DNA of 46,520 nucleotides from Prevotellamassilia sp. (GTDB taxonomy: Bacteria; Bacteroidota; Bacteroidia; Bacteroidales; Bacteroidaceae), in NCBI GenBank assembly GCA_009775705.1, contig VSQE01000007.1:1-46520 (forward strand), given 5' to 3'. The position numbers were made by a program, and so were the translations under genes. Below, piece after piece: positions 1 to 7,744 of this stretch. The stretch's first letter is position 1. Each line of letters begins with the position of its first letter. Below the pieces are notes generated by a model. That model did no database searches and had not been told where the DNA came from. It saw nothing but the letters and a program-made list of their open reading frames with translations.

Positions 1-344
1 GATATAGATACTCCCTGAGGGGGCATCACATCATAATAGAAACCATTTTCAATAGCAGGGCCAATGCCGAACTGGGTACCCGGCCACAGTTCCTGCATGG
101 CCTCAGCCATCAGGTGGGCCGACGTATGCCAGAACGCATGCTTGCCTTCGGGATCCTCCCATTTATAAAGTTGTATGGAAGCATCCTCATTGATGGGCCG
201 GTTCAATTCTACGGTCTCGCCATTGACGCTACAGGCCAGAACATCCTGAGCCAACCGTTGCGAAATGCTTTCTGCTATCCGGAGCCCCGTCACTCCTTGT
301 TCAAATTCTCGAACGGAACCATCGGGGAATGTGATTTTTATCAT
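1..344 (-). CDS. thrS: Threonine-tRNA ligase, N-terminal part (runs off the window)
   Basis: Reverse-strand reading gives MIKITFPDGSVREFEQGVTG and onward to PAIENGFYYDV at the window edge. It attaches threonine to tRNA-Thr in the cytoplasm. Residues 1 to about 63 are the TGS domain; the following HTSAHLMAEAMQELWPG segment is the start of the second additional (editing-type) domain, with the HxxxH-like pattern of the ThrRS/AlaRS editing family. Only about 114 residues are visible, so the catalytic core and anticodon domain are outside the window. I chose the ATG at 344 because family members begin with MIKITFPDG; two in-frame ATGs at 350 and 353 would add up to three residues. A promoter-like box lies just upstream. 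Identity is clear; the exact start is not. Confidence 0.95.
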   Translation of the reverse strand, partial: MIKITFPDGSVREFEQGVTGLRIAESISQRLAQDVLACSVNGETVELNRPINEDASIQLYKWEDPEGKHAFWHTSAHLMAEAMQELWPGTQFGIGPAIENGFYYDVMPPQGVSI

Positions 345-370
345 ATCCATCATTTTTATAATAATATCTG

Positions 371-378
371 CAAAGGTA
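371..378 (-). promoter_or_regulatory. Promoter -7 box for thrS
   Basis: On the minus strand this reads TACCTTTG, an exact match to the Bacteroides TAnnTTTG box, about 27 bases before the chosen thrS start. No good TTTG box is seen at the expected upstream distance. Confidence 0.55.
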
Positions 379-569
379 ATTATATTTTTCCGTTCGGGAA
401 TCTTTTCCCTAAAAAAACAAAAAAATAAACCATTCTTTTTCCCAAAAAATTCCCATTCATAAAACGCCTACTCTTTTTAGCTTCCCGGGATTTCGCCACA
501 CGACTGTTTATCCATCAGAAATATTTATAAAAAAGGCTTACCTATATAATGGTAAAGAGAATAAGTTCG

Positions 570-577
570 TATTTTTG
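570..577 (+). promoter_or_regulatory. Promoter -7 box for the yihY-kinase-protease run
   Basis: TATTTTTG matches TAnnTTTG exactly. It overlaps an in-frame TTG at 575, so that TTG cannot be the real start of the membrane-protein gene if this box is used; the ATG at 611 fits a start just downstream. The upstream -33 box is not obvious. Confidence 0.5.
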
Positions 578-610
578 TCAGATAGACATTTCATAAATTG
601 GAAACAGGCA

Positions 611-1960
611 ATGGGAATACTGGAAAATCTATATCGCAAGACATTGGTATTTTATGCTCGGGGAATGTGGAAACCGTCAGACAATAAAGTAAAACAATTT
701 TTTCTGACCGTACTGCAACATCTGGTTATCACCACGCGCTCCTTTTTCCACGAGCGCATGCAGTTTCGGGCTTCTGCCCTCTCCTATTCCACACTCGTTT
801 CCATAGTTCCTCTCCTGGCCATTATCTTTGCCATTGCGAAAGGATTCGGACTAAATGATATCATTGAAACTGAAATCCGCGACAGAGTAGCGGCACAGCC
901 TGAAATTACGGATGCCTTGATAGGATTCGTCAACTCATATCTGACCCATACACACAGTGGAATTTTTGTAGGATTCGGCATCCTCATGTTGCTTTGGACC
1001 TTACTGTCCCTTACCGAAACCATTGAAGCCACCTTCAACCAAATATGGCAGGTCAGACATCCCCGCTCCACATTCCGGAAGATAACGGACTACACCGCCA
1101 TGTTTTTTCTCTTACCGGTCATTCTTGTTCTGGCAGCCGGTCTTTCCATTTTCTTCTATTCATTCACCGAATCACTCTCAGGCATCATGCTCTTGGGGCC
1201 TTTTCTGACCTTCTTCATTGAATTGTGCCCTTATATTCTGATGAGCCTGCTTTTTACCGGATTATACGCTTTCATGCCCAACACCAAAGTGCGTATCGGC
1301 AGTGCTCTCGCCGCCGGCATTCCTGCCGGCATAGCCTTCCAATGCCTACAATTCTTCTATATCCACTCCCAGATCTGGTTATCCAGCTATAATGCCATCT
1401 ACGGCTCCTTTGCCGCCCTGCCCTTGCTCATGCTCATGTGCCAGATTTCATGGTATATCTGCCTTTTCGGCGCCACACTAAGCTACGTCATACAAAACCG
1501 GCAGAACTTTTACCACGGAAAACAACATCTCAATCTCAGTCGCCGGCACCACGATTATATCTGCCTGCTGATTGTTTCCACCATCTGCCGGCGTTTTGCC
1601 CAGGCACGGCCGGCCTGTACAGCCGAAGAACTGGCCCGAATGCATCAAATATCCATCCGTCCCGTCACGGACATCCTGTACGAATTATGCAAAGTGAACA
1701 TCCTTCTGGAAATCTCCAATGACGAAAAGGGAGACAAGCCCGTCTTCGTTCCGGCACATGACATTCAGAGCATTACGGCAGCGGCTGTACTCAAACTGAT
1801 CGACACAGAAGGCAGCAAGCTGGATCTGGACGAATGCAACAATTTATGGCAGCAATATAATATCTTTAGGGATAAAATATTTCTCAATGAATTTACTTCA
1901 TTACCTTTGCACCTGATTCCGGACAAAAAAGAACCGGAAGACAGGAGAACCATACCATGA
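611..1960 (+). CDS. YihY/BrkB-family inner membrane protein
   Basis: A 449-residue integral membrane protein of the YihY/virulence factor BrkB family, which was once mislabelled ribonuclease BN and has no settled biochemical role. The family core runs from about residue 50 to 310, with some six hydrophobic segments and the characteristic RASALSYSTLVSIVPLLAI stretch near the start. The last ~120 residues (from about TICRRFAQARPACTAEELA) look like a soluble winged-helix-type extension, common in Bacteroidota members. An in-frame TTG at 575 would add 12 residues but sits in the promoter box, so I start at ATG 611. Its TGA stop overlaps the next start as ATGA, indicating translational coupling with the kinase downstream. 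Confidence 0.9.
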   Translation: MGILENLYRKTLVFYARGMWKPSDNKVKQFFLTVLQHLVITTRSFFHERMQFRASALSYSTLVSIVPLLAIIFAIAKGFGLNDIIETEIRDRVAAQPEITDALIGFVNSYLTHTHSGIFVGFGILMLLWTLLSLTETIEATFNQIWQVRHPRSTFRKITDYTAMFFLLPVILVLAAGLSIFFYSFTESLSGIMLLGPFLTFFIELCPYILMSLLFTGLYAFMPNTKVRIGSALAAGIPAGIAFQCLQFFYIHSQIWLSSYNAIYGSFAALPLLMLMCQISWYICLFGATLSYVIQNRQNFYHGKQHLNLSRRHHDYICLLIVSTICRRFAQARPACTAEELARMHQISIRPVTDILYELCKVNILLEISNDEKGDKPVFVPAHDIQSITAAAVLKLIDTEGSKLDLDECNNLWQQYNIFRDKIFLNEFTSLPLHLIPDKKEPEDRRTIP

Positions 1961-2799
1961 TACTGATTGCAGATAGCGGCAGCACCAAGACCGAATGGGC
2001 CTTGACCGACCTGACCTCCCCCCCGACCATTCTACATACACAGGGCATCAACCCTTTCATGCTGACCACCGAAGAGATAATCCGGCTGCTGCATTCGGAA
2101 CTTATGCCCCAAATCTTTTCCCCCGAAATCATTGCCACCATCCATTTCTACGGTGCGGGCTGCCGTCCGGAGCAATGCGAAAGCGTCAAAACAGCTTTGG
2201 TCCATCATTTTCCGCAGTCTCAAATAGAAATCCAATCGGACATGCTTGGAGCGGCACGATCCGTATGCGGCCATCTTCCGGGAATCACCTGTATATTAGG
2301 AACAGGTTCCAACAGTTGCCTGTACAATGGCACGTCCATTGTTGAATCCGTGTCTCCGCTCGGCTTCATCTTAGGTGATGAAGGAAGCGGAGCCGTACTG
2401 GGCAAGCGGCTGGTTTCCGACATTCTGAAAAGGCAAATATCCCCTTCATTATGCCAATCATTCATGAAGGAGTACAATGAGACCGAAAGCTCCATCATCC
2501 ATAATGTCTACAAAAAAGCATTTCCCAACCGTTATCTGGCTCATTTTGTGCCATTCTTGAACAAACATCAAAAGAAAGAAGAAATTCAGAGACTTATACT
2601 GGATGAGTTTTCCCGATTCCTTCATCGGAATATCCTACAATACAACCGCAGGGAACTCCCTCTTCATTTTGTCGGGAGCATAGCTTACCACTTTGCCGGC
2701 CTGTTGGAAACAGCAGTCAGGCAAAACGGTTTCCAACCGGGAAAAATCCTGAAATCCCCAATTCCGGGCCTGGTTGAATACCACGCAAGCATCAAATAG
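1957..2799 (+). CDS. BadF/BadG-family N-acetylglucosamine kinase-like protein
   Basis: A 280-residue ASKHA-fold sugar kinase. The N-terminus MILIADSGSTKTEWAL is the phosphate-1 loop (D-x-G-S-T-K-T), and GITCILGTGSNSC near residues 108-121 is the second phosphate loop, followed by GFILGDEGSGAVLG, typical of the BadF/N-acetylglucosamine kinase group. It probably phosphorylates an amino sugar, most likely N-acetylglucosamine, with ATP in the cytoplasm, for wall recycling or glycan use. The substrate is inferred from the family and not proven by the sequence. The start overlaps the preceding stop by four bases, and AGGAGA lies about ten bases upstream. The metalloprotease gene begins 40 bases after its stop. 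Confidence 0.88.
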   Translation: MILIADSGSTKTEWALTDLTSPPTILHTQGINPFMLTTEEIIRLLHSELMPQIFSPEIIATIHFYGAGCRPEQCESVKTALVHHFPQSQIEIQSDMLGAARSVCGHLPGITCILGTGSNSCLYNGTSIVESVSPLGFILGDEGSGAVLGKRLVSDILKRQISPSLCQSFMKEYNETESSIIHNVYKKAFPNRYLAHFVPFLNKHQKKEEIQRLILDEFSRFLHRNILQYNRRELPLHFVGSIAYHFAGLLETAVRQNGFQPGKILKSPIPGLVEYHASIK

Positions 2800-2839
2800 C
2801 ATTTTCTATATTATATATACACAACACCAATATTCAATT

Positions 2840-4867
2840 ATGAAAATCAAAATGATTCTTCCGATGATGGCAATGGCCGCCTCCGGCACATTTGCCCAAT
2901 CATCCTTAAGCTCGGGCATCGACAAGGCTAACATGAATCTTACGGCCAACCCGGGAACAGACTTTTTCGAATATGCCGCCGGCGGCTGGATGAAAGCCCA
3001 TCCTCTTACCCCCGAGTATTCCCGCTATGCCCAGTTCGATGCCTTGCAGGAAAACAACCGCAAACAACTGAAGGAGCTGATTGAAGAACTGGCAGGAAAG
3101 CAACACACGCAAGGCTCTCTGCAACAGAAGATCGGCAGTCTCTACAATGCCGCGATGGACTCTGTACGCCGCAATGAAATGGGTTGGCAGCCCATAGAGA
3201 GGGTGCTGAAAGAAATCGACGGAATCAAAGGAAAAAGCAGCTACCAGATGATGGCCGCCCGCCTGAACCGCCGCGGTGTGCAAAGCATGTTCGGCATTTA
3301 TTGTGATGCCGACCTGAGGAACTCCAAAGAGAATCTCGTGCAGATCAATCAGAGCGGCCTCTCCATGGGAGAACGCGACTATTATCTGGACGAAGACGCT
3401 CCAACGCAAAAAATACGCGAGGCCTACAAACAGTATGTGAAGAAACTTTTCATGATGACCGGATATGACGCAACCCGCGCCGAACAGGCCATGAAAGCGG
3501 TGCTCGACATCGAGACACGCATAGCAAAGGCTTCCTATTCCGCCACACAGCAGCGCGATGTGGAAGGAAACTACCACAAAATGAGCTATGAGCAACTGCT
3601 GACAGACTATCCGGGAATAGACTGGAGCACCTGCCTGCTATTCAACGGCATTCCGGCCGTCAAAGAAGTCAGCGTAAACCAGCCGGAGCCGATCCATGAG
3701 GTTGAAAAAATCCTGGCCGAAACATCTCTCGATGACCTCAAAGCCTATATGCACTTCAAGGTAACGGACGATGCCACCAGTTGCCTGAGCGATGACTTCC
3801 GTTCAGCCTCATTCGACTTTTACAACCGTACCATGAGCGGAGCCGAACAGGACCGTCCCCGATGGAAACGTGCGATCAGCGCCGTTGAAGGAGCACTGGG
3901 CATGGCTGTAGGACGCATGTATGTGGAAAAACATTTCCCCGAAAGTTCCAAGCAACGCATGGTGCAGCTCGTCAAGAATCTTCAGACAGCCCTCGGACAA
4001 CGCATCGACCAGCAGGAATGGATGAGCGAGGAGACAAAAAAGCAGGCTCACGAAAAACTGGACGCATTCTATGTAAAAATAGGCTACCCCGACACATGGA
4101 TGGACTACAGCGGTCTGGAGATCCGCGATTCCCTCTCTTTCTATGAAAACATGGTACAGGCCTCCGAATTCCTTCATGACTATTACATAAAGAAGCGGGT
4201 GAACCGTCCCGTTGACCGTGACGAATGGCTGATGACTCCCCAGACCATCAATGCCTACTATAACCCTACCACCAATGAAATTTGCTTCCCGGCAGGCATC
4301 CTGCAACCTCCGTTCTTCAATGCTGAAGCCGATGATGCCTGCAACTATGGAGCGATCGGTGTAGTCATCGGCCACGAAATGACACACGGATTCGATGACC
4401 AAGGCAGCCAGTTCGACAAAGACGGTAATCTGAAGAACTGGTGGACCGAAGCCGATGGCAAAAACTTCAAGAACCGTACCCAAGTCATGGAAACTTTTTT
4501 CGACAAGATCGAAGTTTTGCCCGGCATGTATGCCAACGGGAAACTGACCTTGGGAGAAAACATCGCCGACCACGGAGGACTCAACGTCTCGTTCCTGGCT
4601 TTGCAGAATGCGATGAAAGAAAATCCTCTTCCCGCAAAAGACGGCTTCACCCCCGAACAGCGGTTCTTCCTCTCGTATGGTCTCATCTGGGGAAACAATG
4701 TACGCGAGGAAATGCTCCGACAGCTCAACAAAATGGATCCTCACAGCCCCGGACGTTGGCGCGTCAATGGTGCGTTGCCCCATATCGACGCCTGGTATAA
4801 GGCCTTCGACATAAGCAAAAAAGATCCTCTTTTTGTCCCCAAAAAGAACCGGGTTGATGTGTGGTAA
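2840..4867 (+). CDS. pepO: M13-family zinc metallopeptidase (PepO/neprilysin type)
   Basis: A 675-residue secreted oligopeptidase. Zinc and catalytic signatures are all present: HEMTH at residues 512-516 (HExxH), ExxxD at E573 and D577 in GENIADHGG, and the substrate-binding NAYYNP motif upstream. Residues 1-20 form a signal peptide (MKIKMILPMMAMAASGTFAQ), so it acts in the periplasm or at the surface. Length matches bacterial M13 peptidases. Another in-frame ATG at 2774 lies inside the kinase gene and would put 22 residues before the signal peptide, so ATG 2840 is preferred. The protein ends in RVDVW, a variant of the family's usual ...CRVW tail. Presumed last gene of the yihY-kinase run. 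Confidence 0.95.
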   Translation: MKIKMILPMMAMAASGTFAQSSLSSGIDKANMNLTANPGTDFFEYAAGGWMKAHPLTPEYSRYAQFDALQENNRKQLKELIEELAGKQHTQGSLQQKIGSLYNAAMDSVRRNEMGWQPIERVLKEIDGIKGKSSYQMMAARLNRRGVQSMFGIYCDADLRNSKENLVQINQSGLSMGERDYYLDEDAPTQKIREAYKQYVKKLFMMTGYDATRAEQAMKAVLDIETRIAKASYSATQQRDVEGNYHKMSYEQLLTDYPGIDWSTCLLFNGIPAVKEVSVNQPEPIHEVEKILAETSLDDLKAYMHFKVTDDATSCLSDDFRSASFDFYNRTMSGAEQDRPRWKRAISAVEGALGMAVGRMYVEKHFPESSKQRMVQLVKNLQTALGQRIDQQEWMSEETKKQAHEKLDAFYVKIGYPDTWMDYSGLEIRDSLSFYENMVQASEFLHDYYIKKRVNRPVDRDEWLMTPQTINAYYNPTTNEICFPAGILQPPFFNAEADDACNYGAIGVVIGHEMTHGFDDQGSQFDKDGNLKNWWTEADGKNFKNRTQVMETFFDKIEVLPGMYANGKLTLGENIADHGGLNVSFLALQNAMKENPLPAKDGFTPEQRFFLSYGLIWGNNVREEMLRQLNKMDPHSPGRWRVNGALPHIDAWYKAFDISKKDPLFVPKKNRVDVW

Positions 4868-4962
4868 AAGAATTGGAGGACGCACCCCTGAAAACTCCTG
4901 TGACGTTTCACGTTTATCGTCGATAAGGAGAACGGGGCATCAAAGCCGAATCTAAATGTAAG
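4868..4962. other. Intergenic spacer with two small palindromes
   Basis: No gene. GTGACGTTTCAC at 4900-4911 and TTATCGTCGATAA at 4914-4926 are short palindromes just after the protease stop. No T-run follows them, so they are not convincing terminators. Confidence 0.4.
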
Positions 4963-4972
4963 TTAATTAACA

Positions 4973-5004
4973 TTTGCTTTTCGCCTGCGGATGTCATATA
5001 TTTG
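4973..5004 (+). promoter_or_regulatory. Strong promoter of element A
   Basis: TTTG at 4973-4976 and TATATTTG at 4997-5004 are separated by exactly 20 bases, an ideal Bacteroides -33/-7 pair. The same boxes and spacing occur in copy B, while the spacer sequence differs, which suggests that the promoter itself is conserved. Confidence 0.75.
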
Positions 5005-5010
5005 CGGTAG

Positions 5011-5055
5011 CAAAGTAGAAGAACCCTGAAAGGCCGCCTGAAAGCGGCCTTTTTT
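5011..5055 (+). ncRNA. Putative short terminated RNA of element A
   Basis: Starting about seven bases after the -7 box, the predicted RNA begins near CAAAGTAGAAGAAC, shared exactly with copy B. It ends in a perfect 7-bp hairpin (AGGCCGC 5031-5037 / GCGGCCT 5044-5050, loop CTGAAA) followed by Ts to 5055. Predicted length is about 45 nt. There is no start codon or coding frame. In copy B the hairpin sequence differs but still pairs. It could be a small RNA or an attenuated leader for the downstream operon. The exact 5' end is inferred. Confidence 0.5.
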
Positions 5056-5074
5056 CGATGCTTAACGTGAAAAA

Positions 5075-5158
5075 AACATAGGATCTTGTTGAAAAAAGGT
5101 CCTATCTTTTTCAAAAAACATACTATGTTGTGAAAAATAGGTCCGTTCCCGTTCAAAT
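5075..5158 (+). repeat. Four degenerate 21-bp tandem units, element A
   Basis: Units start at 5075, 5096, 5117 and 5138. Each is close to AA-G-A/G-T-C-CTAT-CTTGTT-CAAAA. Runs of A recur every 21 bp, which is two turns of B-DNA, so the array is expected to be intrinsically curved. The four-unit register matches copy B exactly. Confidence 0.8.
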
Positions 5159-5208
5159 TCCTTTTGGACTCAATGTTAAACTTTAAAGATGAACATTAAA
5201 ATATGTAT

Positions 5209-5440
5209 ACAAAATATTTTCTGTAACACAATAAATATACCGGCCGCCCCACGCATCACAAGAATAGCAAGACAGGAATGACAACCGTTTTTTTCAAAAC
5301 CAAACTTCGCCGCCATGCAGGTCCGGATCCCAGAATATAAGCAAAGACAATCTTACGGAATGACACAGACTTTACGAACATCTTTTTTAACGACAAACCA
5401 TAAATACCGTAAAAACCATTATTCTGTCATTGAAAAATCG
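5209..5440. other. Unassigned intergenic DNA
   Basis: AT-rich sequence between element A and the mlaE promoter. No convincing gene, repeat or RNA seen. It shows no similarity to the sequence after copy B. Confidence 0.5.
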
Positions 5441-5448
5441 TACCTTTG
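5441..5448 (+). promoter_or_regulatory. Promoter -7 box for mlaE-mlaF
   Basis: TACCTTTG matches TAnnTTTG exactly, 24 bases before the permease ATG. The -33 box is weak. Confidence 0.6.
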
Positions 5449-5472
5449 CGGTGATTCGAAATACTGAAAAAA

Positions 5473-6219
5473 ATGATAATACATAAAGGATTAACTTCAT
5501 TGGGACGATACATCCAGTTGATGGGAAGAACCTTTTCACGCCCCGAAAGAATGAGAATGTTTTTCAAACAATACAGCAAGGAGATGGCCACGCTGGGTGT
5601 AGACTCCATCGGCATAGTCCTGCTGATCTCATTTTTCATAGGTGCCGTTATCTGCATACAGATCAAACTGAATGTGCAAAGTGCCTGGATGCCTCACTGG
5701 ACTTCCGGATACGTCACACGCGAGATCATGCTCCTTGAGTTTTCGTCCAGCATCATGTGTCTGATCCTTGCCGGAAAGGTTGGCTCCAACATTGCCTCCG
5801 AAATCGGAACGATGAGAACTACCCAGCAAATAGATGCACTGGAAATCATGGGTGTCAATCCGGCCAGTTTTCTCATTCTTCCCAAAATCCTCGGTCTGGT
5901 AACTATGATCCCCCTGCTGGTTATATTCTCCACTTTCTCGGGAGTAATCGGCGCATACGCCACAGCCTACTTCGGACACATCATTACGCCGTCCGACCTC
6001 ACGGCCGGCCTGCAACATGACTTCACGCAATGGTTTTTCTGGATGGGAGTCATCAAAAGCCTTTTCTTCGCATTCATTATCGCCAGTGTGTCCAGCTTTT
6101 TCGGCTACACGGTGGAAGGCGGTAGTGCAGAAGTCGGAAAATCCTCGACTGATGCGGTTGTATCCTCCAGCGTATTGATTTTATTTTCAGACTTGTTCCT
6201 AACACAATTATTGTCATGA
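5473..6219 (+). CDS. mlaE: MlaE-like ABC transporter permease
   Basis: A 248-residue permease of the MlaE (YrbE) family, the inner-membrane channel of MCE-type lipid transporters that keep the outer membrane asymmetric. Hydrophobic segments lie near residues 45-70, 90-110, 135-170 and 190-245, and the family stretch around KVGSNIASEIGTMRTTQQID (about residues 102-121) is present, followed by ALEIMGVNPASFLILPKI. Length is normal for the family. The ATPase gene follows with an ATGA overlap at 6216-6219. The MCE substrate-binding subunit normally partnered with it is not in this window, so it must be encoded elsewhere or the system works with a distant partner. Confidence 0.9.
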   Translation: MIIHKGLTSLGRYIQLMGRTFSRPERMRMFFKQYSKEMATLGVDSIGIVLLISFFIGAVICIQIKLNVQSAWMPHWTSGYVTREIMLLEFSSSIMCLILAGKVGSNIASEIGTMRTTQQIDALEIMGVNPASFLILPKILGLVTMIPLLVIFSTFSGVIGAYATAYFGHIITPSDLTAGLQHDFTQWFFWMGVIKSLFFAFIIASVSSFFGYTVEGGSAEVGKSSTDAVVSSSVLILFSDLFLTQLLS

Positions 6220-6974
6220 TTGAGGTAAAAAAACTATATAAGTCGTTTGGCGAAAAAGAAGTCCTGCACGATATTTCCACAACTTTCGAGAATGGAAAAA
6301 CCAACCTGATAATCGGACAGTCCGGTTCAGGAAAGACCGTGCTGATGAAATGTATCGTCGGACTGTTCACCCCCACTGAAGGCGATGTCATGTATGACGG
6401 ACGCTCATTCCAACTGATGAATAAAAAGGAACGTTCCCTGCTCCGCCGCGAAATGGGAATGATTTTCCAGAGTGCCGCACTTTTCGACTCCATGAGCGTA
6501 ATGGAAAACGTCATGTTTCCTTTGGACATGTTCTCCAACGCAAGCTATAAGGAGCGTCGTCGCCGCGCCCAATTCTGTCTGGACCGCGTAAATCTGAACG
6601 ATGCCGGACAGAAATATCCGGGAGAGATTTCCGGAGGGATGCAAAAGCGCGTTGCCATAGCGAGAGCCATCGCTCTTCAGCCCCAATACCTGTTCTGCGA
6701 CGAACCCAACTCCGGCCTGGATCCGAAAACCTCGCTCGTCATAGACGAACTCATTCACGACATTACCGTAGAATTCAATACCACTACCATCATCAATACC
6801 CACGACATGAACTCCGTGATGGGAATAGGCGATCACATTCTCTACATCTACGAAGGAAAAAACGAATGGGAAGGAACCAAAGAAGAAGTTGTCAACTCAT
6901 CTAACGAACGCCTTAACAACTTTATATTTGCCTCTGACCTGTTCCGGAAAGTAAAGGAGGCCCAACAAAAATAA
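6216..6974 (+). CDS. mlaF: MlaF-like ABC transporter ATP-binding protein
   Basis: A 252-residue ATPase. Walker A is GQSGSGKT at residues 34-41, the signature is SGGMQKR from residue 139, and Walker B ends in D162-E163 (CDEPNSGLDP). SGGMQKR in place of SGGQ-type signatures is characteristic of the MlaF/Ttg2A group. It powers lipid transfer through the MlaE-like permease encoded immediately upstream. The four-base overlap implies coupled translation and a fixed ratio of the two subunits. The gene converges with the barrel gene, whose stop is only eight bases away; no terminator is evident in that gap. Confidence 0.93.
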   Translation: MIEVKKLYKSFGEKEVLHDISTTFENGKTNLIIGQSGSGKTVLMKCIVGLFTPTEGDVMYDGRSFQLMNKKERSLLRREMGMIFQSAALFDSMSVMENVMFPLDMFSNASYKERRRRAQFCLDRVNLNDAGQKYPGEISGGMQKRVAIARAIALQPQYLFCDEPNSGLDPKTSLVIDELIHDITVEFNTTTIINTHDMNSVMGIGDHILYIYEGKNEWEGTKEEVVNSSNERLNNFIFASDLFRKVKEAQQK

Positions 6975-6982
6975 TAATTCCG

Positions 6983-7744
6983 CTATTTCTTTACATCAAA
7001 CAAATAGGTGAACTTGATCATGACAGTCCCGTTATTAGAACGGGAAAAAACATCTTTTTTGGAATTTCCATACAGGTCGGACAAACCGTAATAATAACGT
7101 CCGTCCAGCATGAAATGACCGATGCGGCTGTTCAGTTCGATACCCACACCGGCAGTAATCCCGTAATCTACCTTCTTCTCTACCGGCATGTCGTATTGCG
7201 CATACATTCCGTTAGGTCTGTCCGGAACACCTTCTTCCGTCAGGGTCCATTCATGACTTCTTTTCGTACTCTCACCCAACAGACAGCCTATCTGCGGACC
7301 TGCCAGCAAGTAGCCCATCACCCCCTTCTGCTCACGTCCCCACCCCAAACGTGCCAACACCGGCAGCTGAAAATAGGAAAGATTGCGCTGATATGTATCC
7401 GGAAGAGGCTCATCCGCAGAAGACATAATATCCTCCTTCCACCCCAACAAAGTGTAATTCAGTTCTATTTGCAAGGCACAAAGCGTAGAAAAATATTTCT
7501 CGCTTGTCATGCGCAGCGTAACTCCCAGTGTCGGACCGGAATACATGGATTGTTTTATCGTGGGATCAAAAGATACGGAATTGAACGCCAAACCACCGTT
7601 CACACCAATGGCCAATGCTTTTCTTTCCTCACCCACCTGAGCCCGAACCGGTTCCACTGCCACCAACAGCAAGCAGGCAACGGCCAATACGTGACAACTA
7701 AACATTCCCGCTTTCAGATTCCTCATATATTTCCCCAGCCTCAT
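6983..7744 (-). CDS. Outer-membrane beta-barrel protein (PorT-like family)
   Basis: A 253-residue secreted protein with a signal sequence (hydrophobic stretch SCHVLAVACLLLVAVEP, cleavage near VRA-Q) followed by alternating amphipathic strands rich in Gly and aromatic residues, ending in the strand VMIKFTYLFDVKK. This is the pattern of the small outer-membrane barrel families common in Bacteroidota (PorT-like, OMP_b-brl). Its function is not known. The start at 7744 is chosen because ATG overlaps the TGA of the upstream LysM gene (ATGA, 7741-7744); another ATG lies at 7726. Coupling suggests that the barrel and the LysM protein work together in the envelope. Confidence 0.75.
   Translation of the reverse strand: MRLGKYMRNLKAGMFSCHVLAVACLLLVAVEPVRAQVGEERKALAIGVNGGLAFNSVSFDPTIKQSMYSGPTLGVTLRMTSEKYFSTLCALQIELNYTLLGWKEDIMSSADEPLPDTYQRNLSYFQLPVLARLGWGREQKGVMGYLLAGPQIGCLLGESTKRSHEWTLTEEGVPDRPNGMYAQYDMPVEKKVDYGITAGVGIELNSRIGHFMLDGRYYYGLSDLYGNSKKDVFSRSNNGTVMIKFTYLFDVKK

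Larger units (their letters stand above)
4963..5208 (+). repeat. Intergenic element, copy A (about 246 bp)
   Basis: This stretch is repeated in reverse orientation at 33250-33496. The two align end to end with one 1-nt length difference and roughly 80 percent identity by eye. Order of parts: TTAATTAACATTTGC promoter region, a short terminated transcript, four 21-bp units, and a tail that shares ACTCAA, GTTAAACTTT, AGAT and ACATTAAAAT with copy B. Flanking sequence is not shared. It lies between pepO and the mlaE-like gene, pointing toward the latter. No terminal inverted repeats or target duplications are evident. I do not recognise the family. Confidence 0.85.

Noticed and set aside
2906..3595. 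Long open frame opposite the M13 peptidase (229 codons)
   Set aside because: Antisense shadow of a well-supported gene; no motif or promoter.
3809..4885. 358-codon frame opposite the peptidase
   Set aside because: It mirrors codon bias of the real gene and has no family features.
4914..5156. 80-codon open frame on the minus strand over element A
   Set aside because: It runs backward through the promoter, hairpin and 21-bp array, is low complexity, and copy B does not preserve it.
5075..5158. CRISPR array
   Set aside because: The 21-bp units are contiguous, with no unique spacers and no cas genes nearby.
4963..5208. Insertion sequence or MITE
   Set aside because: No terminal inverted repeats or target-site duplication seen, and copies differ by about 20 percent while keeping promoter and terminator, which is unlike recent transposition. 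Not excluded for an ancient element.
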